From Algoriphagus alkaliphilus (GTDB taxonomy: Bacteria; Bacteroidota; Bacteroidia; Cytophagales; Cyclobacteriaceae), in contig NZ_FMXE01000016.1 in the NCBI RefSeq assembly GCF_900103735.1, forward strand, positions 1 to 64,000: 64,000 bases of DNA, given 5' to 3'. The notes beneath the pieces were generated by a model that worked only from the letters and a program-made list of their open reading frames with translations, was not told the DNA's origin and did not search any database. Below, one piece after another: positions 53,114 to 60,279 of this stretch. The first letter of the stretch is position 1; each line of letters begins with the position of its first letter. Made by a program: the position numbers and the translations under genes.

Positions 53114-53861
53114 GCAGGAAAGCCAAATCGCTTTGATTTTTTTTGGAGGAGCTTTTCTCGCCATACTGATGTCTACATTCATTGTTTCGATGGTAGTACT
53201 TCATAGGCAGCGGCAGGTACAGAATCGACAGAAACTGGATCATCTCAAAACCGAATATGAAAAAACCATTCTGAATATTGAGAATGAAATCCAACAGGAA
53301 ACACTCACCCATATCGGACGAGAACTGCATGACAATATTGGCCAACTGTTATCATTGGCCAAACTGAACCTCAATTCCACCAAACCCGAAAAACAAGCCG
53401 AAGGCAAAACGTACATCAATCAAATCATAAAAGAAGTAAGATCGCTGTCTAAAACTTTAAATTTAGATTGGGTAGAATCAGTCACATTGGAAGATTTTAT
53501 TCAACAACAATTAGATAAAATTCAGGGTACCGGATTCTGTCAAACTTCTCTCGACTCAGATTTTTCGTTCCAGGAATTAAAAAAAGATCAAAAACTGGTA
53601 CTTATCCGAGTCATTCAGGAGTGTCTTAACAATGCAATAAAACATGCACAGCCTGATCATTTAACGATTCAAATGGCTAAAAACGGCGCTTTCAGAGAAA
53701 TCAACATCATAGACGATGGACTTGGGTTTGACACCAATCAAAAATCAGAGGGAAGTGGAATGTTTAATCTTACCAAACGAATGGAAACTATCGGAGGAAC
53801 ATTTAAACTGACATCTACAGTCGGAAAAGGCACACGCATCACTTTGTTGTTGCCTTTATGA
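53106..53861 (+). CDS. NarL-class sensor histidine kinase (HisKA_3)
   Basis: 251 residues. One N-terminal membrane helix (about residues 10-32), a coiled coil, then the HisKA_3 phosphoacceptor His75 in RELHDNIGQLL. The HATPase domain has N-box NNAIKHAQ, G1 box DDGLGF and a C-terminal GKGTRITLLLPL. No sensor domain of its own. It overlaps the membrane protein gene before it by 8 nt and is 72 bp upstream of its likely partner regulator. Confidence 0.92.
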   Translation: MSEQESQIALIFFGGAFLAILMSTFIVSMVVLHRQRQVQNRQKLDHLKTEYEKTILNIENEIQQETLTHIGRELHDNIGQLLSLAKLNLNSTKPEKQAEGKTYINQIIKEVRSLSKTLNLDWVESVTLEDFIQQQLDKIQGTGFCQTSLDSDFSFQELKKDQKLVLIRVIQECLNNAIKHAQPDHLTIQMAKNGAFREINIIDDGLGFDTNQKSEGSGMFNLTKRMETIGGTFKLTSTVGKGTRITLLLPL

Positions 53862-53933
53862 ATTAAGTGTTTTACTTTCCGTAGTCTTTAGTAAATCTCC
53901 CTCAGCTAACAAACCTAATCACCTTCCTACAAA

Positions 53934-54560
53934 ATGATCCGAATCGCACTAGCCGATGACCATAAATTATTTGCCAAAGGACTGGAGGGACTCATAGAGG
54001 AGCACGAGGGATTTTTGGTCACGGGCTTATTTCCCAATGGAAAAGAGCTGCTTGAATTTTTGGACAAGGAAGAAGTCGATCTCGTGCTGACAGACCTCAA
54101 TATGCCTATCGTCGATGGATTCGGAGTGCTCCGCCACTGCAAAAAACACCATCCGGAACTGAAGGTGGTCGTATTATCCATGTACGATGAAGAAAAGATT
54201 TTTAAAGAATGTATGCAATTGGGCGCTGATGCCTTTATCCTGAAAGATGCCGATCCTGATGAACTGATCTTTACCATCATTGAAGTGTATGAAGGACGAT
54301 ATCTTGTAGACTTCAACCGAGTCATCCAACAAGCGAATCTGACACCTTTTTTTGATGCATTCCGTGAGCGATATCGACTTTCGAGACGGGAAACTCAGAT
54401 CCTGAAAATGATCAGTGATGGAATGCTCAATCGGGAAATTGCCGAAGAACTAAGTCTGAGTGTTCAAACCATCGAGACACACCGAAAAAACATCCATCAA
54501 AAACTTCAAGTCACTTCACGCGTCGAGTTGATCAAAAAAATCAACGAAATGCATCTATAA
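53934..54560 (+). CDS. LuxR/NarL-family response regulator
   Basis: 208 residues. Receiver domain with acidic pair ALADDH, phosphoacceptor Asp54 (LTDLNMP) and Lys in ILKDAD; output domain LuxR HTH (about residues 145-205) with VQTIETHRKNI. It is the cognate partner of the kinase just upstream. The frame is intact and the size is standard. Confidence 0.95.
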   Translation: MIRIALADDHKLFAKGLEGLIEEHEGFLVTGLFPNGKELLEFLDKEEVDLVLTDLNMPIVDGFGVLRHCKKHHPELKVVVLSMYDEEKIFKECMQLGADAFILKDADPDELIFTIIEVYEGRYLVDFNRVIQQANLTPFFDAFRERYRLSRRETQILKMISDGMLNREIAEELSLSVQTIETHRKNIHQKLQVTSRVELIKKINEMHL

Positions 54561-54568
54561 GCTCTATT

Positions 54569-55615
54569 ATGAATAAGCCCATTCGCACCGCTTTAGTCGG
54601 CTATGGCTCTGTAGCCGAAAAAATGCATGCTCCCTTGATTTCAGTGTGTCCTGACTTGGATTTGGTGGGAGTGGTGGAGCGAAATAGTACAAAATGTGGG
54701 GAGAAATTCCCCAATGTGAGGACGTTCAAAAGCCTGGAGGAATTGCTTGACGCTGACTTTGCAGACTTGATCTGTATCACTACGCCCAATGAGTTTCACT
54801 ATCCCATGGCCAAGCAATGTCTGCTCGCCGGAAAGCACGTCGTAGTGGACAAACCCGTCACGATCTATTCCCATGAAGCAGAAGAACTGGAGAAAATCGC
54901 CAAAGAAAGAAATCTGATTTGCAGTGTCTTTCATAACCGACGCTACGACGGGGATTTCCGCACCCTGCAAAAACTTGTCGCTGAAAATACACTCGGAGAT
55001 TTAGTCTATTTGGAGTCGCATTTTGACCGATTCAGGCCACAGGTTTCTGAAAACTGGCGTGAAAAGGCCGTACCCGGAAACGGCATTACCTTCGATCTGG
55101 GTTCACATCTGATAGACCAAGTCGTTTTGCTTTTTGGAAAGCCGGACTCCATCTTCGCAGACATCCAAAAACAGCGAAAAAACGCCATTGCAGACGATTA
55201 TTTCGATATTTCACTTTTCTATCCAGCTTTCAAAGCCCGGGCGACAGCAGGTGTTTTGGTCAATGTCCCGACGCCGAAATTTTTACTTTTAGGGGAAAAG
55301 GGAAGTTTTCAAAAGTTCTTTTTAGACGTGCAGGAGCAAGCCTTCAAAGATGGGAAGAAGCCCGAAGGAGTCAATTGGGGAGTAGATCCTGAGGATCGCT
55401 GGGGAAAACTCTTTTTCGAAAATGAGACAGTTGCCCTTCCAACTTTGCCCGGAGACTACCGGATTTTTTATCAAAATGTTGCGGATGCAATTTTGAAAGA
55501 CACGCTCCTTCAAGTGACTTTGCCTCAGACTATATCCGTGCTGAAAATCATTGAGGCTGCATTCACAAGTGCAAGAGAAGGAAGGAAAATCTCGAGTGTC
55601 GAGGGAGGTTGGTAA
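54569..55615 (+). CDS. Gfo/Idh/MocA family oxidoreductase (cytoplasmic)
   Basis: 348 residues. Rossmann start ALVGYGSVAEKMH, the DKPV variant of the EKP motif, and FHNRRYDGDF in the substrate domain are typical of the myo-inositol/ scyllo-inositol dehydrogenase type. No signal peptide, unlike the exported member at 15344. It begins 8 bp after the response regulator stop, so it may be part of its operon. Confidence 0.88.
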   Translation: MNKPIRTALVGYGSVAEKMHAPLISVCPDLDLVGVVERNSTKCGEKFPNVRTFKSLEELLDADFADLICITTPNEFHYPMAKQCLLAGKHVVVDKPVTIYSHEAEELEKIAKERNLICSVFHNRRYDGDFRTLQKLVAENTLGDLVYLESHFDRFRPQVSENWREKAVPGNGITFDLGSHLIDQVVLLFGKPDSIFADIQKQRKNAIADDYFDISLFYPAFKARATAGVLVNVPTPKFLLLGEKGSFQKFFLDVQEQAFKDGKKPEGVNWGVDPEDRWGKLFFENETVALPTLPGDYRIFYQNVADAILKDTLLQVTLPQTISVLKIIEAAFTSAREGRKISSVEGGW

Positions 55616-55669
55616 CTATCTTGGCTTGGACTTTGTCTAGTTCAAATTGTTCAACCAACCTTATACCGT

Positions 55670-56107
55670 ATGAAAAAGCTTTTCTTTCTTTCGATTTTCT
55701 TAATGGGTTTGATACATGTAGCTCAGGCCCAAGTGAGTGCGGGTATCAACTTTCAAAATACCCGAACCTTTATTACCATAGGCACCGACCCGGATAAGGA
55801 ATTTTTCGGCGAAGCGCGCTTGGGTTTGGGACGGGCAATCGGACTTGAGTTGATGGGGGCCTATAATTTTGTCAAAAAATCCGACGTCAATGCCTACGTG
55901 GGTGTCGGAATTGGTCTTTTTGATCATTATTACCATCGAAGAGACCGATATTACAATGGTACCTACTTGGTAATTCCTTTTGGCGTTTTGATTAAACCTC
56001 TGGACAATAAAAACTTCGGGTTTTTGATCGAGGCCGCACCGGTATTCTATGATGAATATGGCAGCTACCTGCGGGGTGGCGTAGGAGTCAAATATACGTT
56101 TAGGTAA
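55670..56107 (+). CDS. Small predicted outer-membrane beta-barrel protein
   Basis: 145 residues: signal peptide (ending AQAQ), then alternating hydrophobic strands (VSAGINFQ, AIGLELMGAYNF, VNAYVGVGIG) and a C-terminal VKYTFR, with the terminal aromatic-containing pattern typical of barrel insertion. Alone. Function unknown. Confidence 0.65.
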   Translation: MKKLFFLSIFLMGLIHVAQAQVSAGINFQNTRTFITIGTDPDKEFFGEARLGLGRAIGLELMGAYNFVKKSDVNAYVGVGIGLFDHYYHRRDRYYNGTYLVIPFGVLIKPLDNKNFGFLIEAAPVFYDEYGSYLRGGVGVKYTFR

Positions 56108-56290
56108 GAATGGAAGACAGAAGACGGGAGACCGATGCTTCGACTCCGCTCAGCACAAGTGACGGAAGAAGCGGGATTTCATTTTGATTTCACCTCGACT
56201 TCCTACCCTCCCTAGAATAAATCATAATTCGGTGGCCGAGCTGCCTGTCCGACGTGGCGGAAAGTCGAGGTCATTTGTCAAAAACAAATG
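56108..56290. repeat. Intergenic repeat fragment with CTTCGACTCCGCTCAGCA
   Basis: About 180 non-coding bases. CTTCGACTCCGCTCAGCA at 56138-56155 is close to the reverse complement of CCTGAGCGGAGTCGAAGG in copy 1 (10393-10410). CATTTTGATTTCACC nearby matches CATTTTGATTTCCCACC in that copy. It appears to be a third, decayed member of that repeat family. Confidence 0.5.
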
Positions 56291-56291
56291 T

Positions 56292-56326
56292 AAAAAGCCT
56301 CCGAACGACAAATTCAGAGGCTTTTT
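56292..56326. terminator. Bidirectional terminator
   Basis: AAAAAGCCTC-CGAACGACAAATTCA-GAGGCTTTTT: a 10-bp stem with A and T flanks. It ends the barrel gene on the minus strand and could also stop the plus strand. Confidence 0.88.
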
Positions 56327-56329
56327 CAT

Positions 56330-56968
56330 TTATAAGAAAATCGTGAACCCAAAGCGTGGATTGATAAGAAATCCAGCTCGGAATTCATATTGGTTGTGAT
56401 CTGAATCCAGAGAAAATTGAGTTCGTTCATACTGAATAAGATTCGTTTGTATATGAACTCCCAGCTTAGAACTGATTAAGTACTGAAGTCCCAAAATGCC
56501 TTGAGCGGATACCGTCTTTCGATATTGGCTCGCTTCCTCACCTGCAGGTTCATTAAAAACAACTCGATTTTTCACCCATGAGAACTCCGATCCCACCTCT
56601 GAAAAGAAAGAAAGGCTTTCATTTATTGGCATATACTTACGGATAAAGACACCTGCTCCATAAGTAAACTGATTACTTTTTTTGAATTGATAGGGTATGT
56701 TTTGATCGAAATCTTTGTTTCTATTCAAAGTATTTCCCAATAGTCCTGATACTCCTATTGCAAGATTATCCGACACAAAATAGCCCGCTTTAGGATGAAG
56801 GGAAAAACCAGAGACTGGATTTGACTTTTCATCCGTATTCGGGAAATAGCTTCTACTTCTTTCAAATCCTGCACTTCCTTCCATTATCCAGGATCCCTTT
56901 TGCATTTGAGCTTTTGATTCTATGGACCAAAAGCCAACAGCCAGTATAAGTACTAATAGCTTTCTCAT
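56330..56968 (-). CDS. Outer-membrane beta-barrel protein
   Basis: 212 residues: signal peptide 1-20 (ending SKAQ), then an OmpA-like transmembrane barrel pattern: GSWIMEGSAGFERS, HPKAGYFVSDNLAIGVSG, FTYGAGVFIRKYMPI, and a last strand ending in FGFTIFL. The start overlaps the stop of the upstream paralogue by 4 nt. The two genes are tandem duplicates with similar strand order. Confidence 0.8.
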   Translation of the reverse strand: MRKLLVLILAVGFWSIESKAQMQKGSWIMEGSAGFERSRSYFPNTDEKSNPVSGFSLHPKAGYFVSDNLAIGVSGLLGNTLNRNKDFDQNIPYQFKKSNQFTYGAGVFIRKYMPINESLSFFSEVGSEFSWVKNRVVFNEPAGEEASQYRKTVSAQGILGLQYLISSKLGVHIQTNLIQYERTQFSLDSDHNQYEFRAGFLINPRFGFTIFL

Positions 56969-57623
56969 TTCTTATTCAGGAAAAAGTGAGCTCCGATATA
57001 AAATGACTGACTATTGAGATTCAGATTAAACGAATTGGTATTCTGATCAGCAAAAGTAGATCCCACTTCATTTCTATTTACTGAGTGTGAAAAAGAAAGC
57101 GGATTCATGGATAAATCAACACTCATCCAATTGGTTGGGAAAAATGCCAAGCCCAAAGTGCCTCTCAAATTAAACGCATTCGTACTTCGCTCTGAATTTT
57201 GATTCGGGAAGGAAGCAAAAGTCTGTTCGGTTTTTCCGAAACTGTAGCCTAATTCTGCCTGACCATAAAAAGCCACCCATTCCTTTACAGGAAAATACCT
57301 TCTTACAAAGGGTCCAAAACCAAATCGATTGAGACCATTTGTAAATTCCTGCCCGTTTATTGTATTTTCAGTCGAAAATGAAAAAATATCTAACACCAAT
57401 CCAACGACTGTTCGGTCAGAGACAAATACACCAAGGTGGGACTGTTCGTAAAACTGATGGTTTTACTGGTCTGGCCCATCACTCCTATTGGATCTTCTGA
57501 AGTAGTTTTCGAAGTCGAATAATTTAGTGTCCCTCCCAGAATCTTATTTCCCTTTTGAAGTTGGGCAAAGCCGCTAAAAGACAACAGTAAAAGTGGTAAA
57601 ATTAATAAAAGTCGGTGTTTCAT
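56965..57623 (-). pseudogene. Outer-membrane beta-barrel gene broken by a -1 frameshift
   Basis: Two open frames together make one paralogue of the gene at 56330. The first (57390-57623) encodes a signal peptide (SFSGFAQ) and QKGNKILGGTLNYS; it then runs out of frame at a stop. In the other frame the sequence continues as LGVFVSDRTVVGLVLDIF, matching AGYFVSDNLAIGVSGLL in the intact copy, through to FYIGAHFFLNKK. The shift is at about 57430-57434, where ACC-TTG-GTG would read in frame if one G were restored (TTGGGTG). It may be a real pseudogene or a sequencing error in a G run. Confidence 0.75.
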
Positions 57624-57839
57624 ATTAGAGCGAGTTAGTTGAAGAATAAGGGAATCAACGAGGGTTGTATTTATTAGTTTTGAAATTCAAAGATTTTCTT
57701 AAATAAGGAAGGGATTATTAAATCAAGCTTCCTTTTTTACATAAGTGAATCAGATGAAAGCCAAAAACTCGGTTTATCAGGATTTTAGACTTACCAAGAA
57801 ATCGGTTCAAATCAATTTGTTTCCTTATTTTTGCGGCCT
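57624..57839. other. AT-rich intergenic region before glyS
   Basis: 216 bases between divergent genes. It holds the glyS promoter box (57826-57833). Nothing else stands out. Confidence 0.4.
57826..57833 (+). promoter_or_regulatory. Candidate -7 promoter box (TATTTTTG), near-leaderless
   Basis: Exact TAnnTTTG match, 6 bp before the glyS ATG, so the mRNA should have almost no 5' leader. Confidence 0.55.
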
Positions 57840-59306
57840 ATGGCAAAGACAGAAACTCCGGGCGAAAACGCTCAATTGAAAGATATTATTTCCCATGCCA
57901 AAGAGTATGGTTTTGTGTACCCAAGCTCTGAAATCTACGATGGCCTGCAGGCAGTCTATGACTACGGAGCTTATGGGGTAGAATTGAAAAACAACCTGAA
58001 GCGCCTTTGGTGGGAATCCATGACTCGCGTGCAGGACAATATCGTCGGAATTGATGCCTCTATTTTTATGCACCCGACGACTTGGAAGGCTTCCGGCCAC
58101 GTGGATTCTTTCAACGATCCCATGATCGACAACAAGGACAGCAAAAAGCGCTACCGTGCCGATGTGCTGGTAGAAGAACATGCCGCCAAACTCGAAAAAG
58201 AAGGTGAAGCCGAAAGAGGTAAGTCGCTCACTGCAGCCTTAGCTCGATTGCTGGAAGCTGAGGACCTCGACGGCGTACGCGACCTCATCACCAACGAAGG
58301 CATCAAATGCCCAATCAGCGGCACGTCCAACTGGACCGATGTGCGTCAGTTCAACCTGATGTTTTCCACACAGGTAGGATCTGTAGCAGAGGATTCCTCC
58401 ACCATATACCTACGTCCGGAGACCGCGCAGGGCATTTTTGTCAATTTCCTGAATGTGCAGAAGACTGCACGAATGAAGGTTCCTTTTGGAATTGCGCAAA
58501 TTGGTAAAGCCTTCCGAAATGAAATTGTAGCTCGTCAGTTCATCTTCAGAATGCGTGAATTTGAACAAATGGAAATGCAATTTTTCATTCGCCCTGGCAC
58601 CGAAATGGACTGGTACGCTTACTGGGCTGAGACACGGATGAAGTGGCATTTGGCTTTGGGAACACCTGCGGAAAAGCTCAAAAAACACGATCACGAAAAA
58701 CTCGCCCATTATGCCAATGCAGCGATGGACATCGAATTTGAATTTCCATTTGGCTTCAAAGAAGTAGAAGGTATCCACTCCCGAACTGACTTTGACTTGA
58801 AATCCCATCAGGAATATTCCAAGAAAAAGCAGCAGTACTTCGATCCGGAGATCAATCAAAACTATATCCCGTATGTGATCGAAACCTCGATCGGGGCGGA
58901 TCGACTGTTTTTGTTGACACTTTGCAATGCTTACACAGAGGAGACTTCGGAGGAAAAGAGCAGAACCTATCTAAAGTTCCATCCTGCCATTGCTCCGGTG
59001 AAGGCAGCCATTCTTCCGATTGTGAAGAAAGATGGACTTCCTGAAAAAGCCCAAGAGATCGTAGACCTACTGAAGTATGATTTCAACATCATTTATGAGG
59101 ACTCCGGATCAATCGGAAAGCGCTACACCCGTCAAGACCTGATCGGAACGCCTTTCTGCATAGCGGTCGATCATCAGACTTTGGAAGACAATATGGTGAC
59201 TATCCGTCACCGCGACACCACCGAACAGGAACGTGTGGCAATCTCCGACCTTCACGGTCGAATCGCCGAGGCGACGAGCTTTAGAAGGATATTTGAAAAG
59301 CTCTGA
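57840..59306 (+). CDS. glyS: Glycyl-tRNA synthetase (alpha2 type)
   Basis: Charges tRNA-Gly. 488 residues, the single-chain (eukaryote- and archaea-like) class II form rather than the two-subunit GlyQS. Motif 2 is IGKAFRNEI, followed by RMREFEQMEMQFF; motif 3 is in the ETSIGADRLF segment. The N-terminal Gly-binding EIYDGLQAVYDYG is also present. Start at the ATG at 57840; the TTG nine bases upstream overlaps the promoter box. A terminator follows. Confidence 0.97.
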   Translation: MAKTETPGENAQLKDIISHAKEYGFVYPSSEIYDGLQAVYDYGAYGVELKNNLKRLWWESMTRVQDNIVGIDASIFMHPTTWKASGHVDSFNDPMIDNKDSKKRYRADVLVEEHAAKLEKEGEAERGKSLTAALARLLEAEDLDGVRDLITNEGIKCPISGTSNWTDVRQFNLMFSTQVGSVAEDSSTIYLRPETAQGIFVNFLNVQKTARMKVPFGIAQIGKAFRNEIVARQFIFRMREFEQMEMQFFIRPGTEMDWYAYWAETRMKWHLALGTPAEKLKKHDHEKLAHYANAAMDIEFEFPFGFKEVEGIHSRTDFDLKSHQEYSKKKQQYFDPEINQNYIPYVIETSIGADRLFLLTLCNAYTEETSEEKSRTYLKFHPAIAPVKAAILPIVKKDGLPEKAQEIVDLLKYDFNIIYEDSGSIGKRYTRQDLIGTPFCIAVDHQTLEDNMVTIRHRDTTEQERVAISDLHGRIAEATSFRRIFEKL

Positions 59307-59329
59307 TTTCGGAACAACGATTTTGGATT

Positions 59330-59367
59330 AAAAAAGCCATCAGATTGATTTCTGGTGGCTTTTTTTT
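59330..59367 (+). terminator. Intrinsic terminator of glyS
   Basis: AAAAGCCATCAGA-TTGAT-TTCTGGTGGCTTTT, a stem of about 13 bp with two G-U pairs, followed by a T-run; 24 bp past the stop. Confidence 0.92.
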
Positions 59368-59686
59368 ATAAACTTAAAAATAGGCAATTCCATAATAGGG
59401 ACAACTTTGACATTTTGATATGGAGAATCCAATTTTAGCAACCTTGTAAAGAACATTTTTCAACACTTCATTCACTCATTTTGGCTGTTCCTCCCAAACC
59501 TCAATCAGTCAATAATGATTGAAGCTAGATTCATGTAAATATTTTGACATCATACATCAAAAATTTCATGAAATGTCCATGATCCCGTAGGTACGGGATC
59601 ACACACTGGGATGATTATCCAAAATGCGAGATTCCCTGTCCGAATACAGGCGGGCATGAGGCCGCTAAAAAACAAATTATAAACAG
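59368..59686. other. Non-coding gap with repeat copy A
   Basis: About 320 bases between glyS and the TonB-domain gene. The first 200 show no structure I can name. The last 110 hold the repeat described next. No gene. Confidence 0.5.
59581..59638. repeat. GATTATCC...GCGAGATTCCCTG repeat with hairpin, copy A
   Basis: 59613-59638 reads GATTATCCAAAATGCGAGAT then TCCCTG and matches copy B (minus strand, 27080-27105) at 24 of 26 positions. It is preceded by a perfect palindrome, GATCCCGT-AGGT-ACGGGATC (59581-59600). A run of CTGTCCGAATACAGGC follows, a second small dyad. Confidence 0.7.
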
Positions 59687-60109
59687 ATGAAAACTACACT
59701 GACAATTATTGCACTCGTCTTTTTGACATCTTTTTCCGCATTTTCCCAAATGGAAAACTTAACGGCCAGAAACGGATCCGATTCTTCTTCGATAGTTCCA
59801 TTTCGAGATATGGAATTACCTTCCTTTGTTGGTGGGCAAGAAGCCTTTATTTCATATATTAAAATGGGTATTGAATATCCCAAGCTACCATTTAAGCAGG
59901 GAGTAGAAGGTACAGTATTGGTAAATTTCAGAATTTCCAAACATGGCAAAATCCTCAATCCTTATGTATCTAAAAGTGTTCACCCCGATTTGGATGAAAG
60001 AGCACTGGAATTAGTCAAAAACATGCCTGATTGGATTCCTGCCAGTCAAAATGGAAATCCAAGAGAAGTTGGTTATCAGATTCCTATCCGATTTGCTCTT
60101 AGAGACTAA
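59687..60109 (+). CDS. Secreted TonB C-terminal domain protein
   Basis: 140 residues. A cleavable signal peptide (ending FSQ) replaces the usual TonB membrane anchor, so this is a soluble periplasmic TonB_C domain. The conserved core is visible: EYPKLPFKQGVEGTVLVNFRI, GKILNPYVSKSVHPDLDERALELVKNMPDW and IPIRFALRD. It may bind TonB-dependent receptors or peptidoglycan. A terminator follows. Confidence 0.85.
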   Translation: MKTTLTIIALVFLTSFSAFSQMENLTARNGSDSSSIVPFRDMELPSFVGGQEAFISYIKMGIEYPKLPFKQGVEGTVLVNFRISKHGKILNPYVSKSVHPDLDERALELVKNMPDWIPASQNGNPREVGYQIPIRFALRD

Positions 60110-60136
60110 AATTTTTAAAAAGTATTTTTGATTTTA

Positions 60137-60168
60137 AAGGACTGCCGCTTTAATTAGGGCAGTCTTTT
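60137..60168 (+). terminator. Intrinsic terminator after the TonB-domain gene
   Basis: GACTGCC (60140-60146) and GGCAGTC (60158-60164) form a 7-bp stem extended by G-U and A-T pairs, followed by TTTT. Confidence 0.75.
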
Positions 60169-60279
60169 AAATTTAACTGGCTTTTTGTTAATTACCCGGA
60201 TTGATTTCAAAAAACATAAACACTTGCTCTAGATTTTTATTTAATAGCGCATGAAAGTAAAATTTCTATCTTTAATCAA

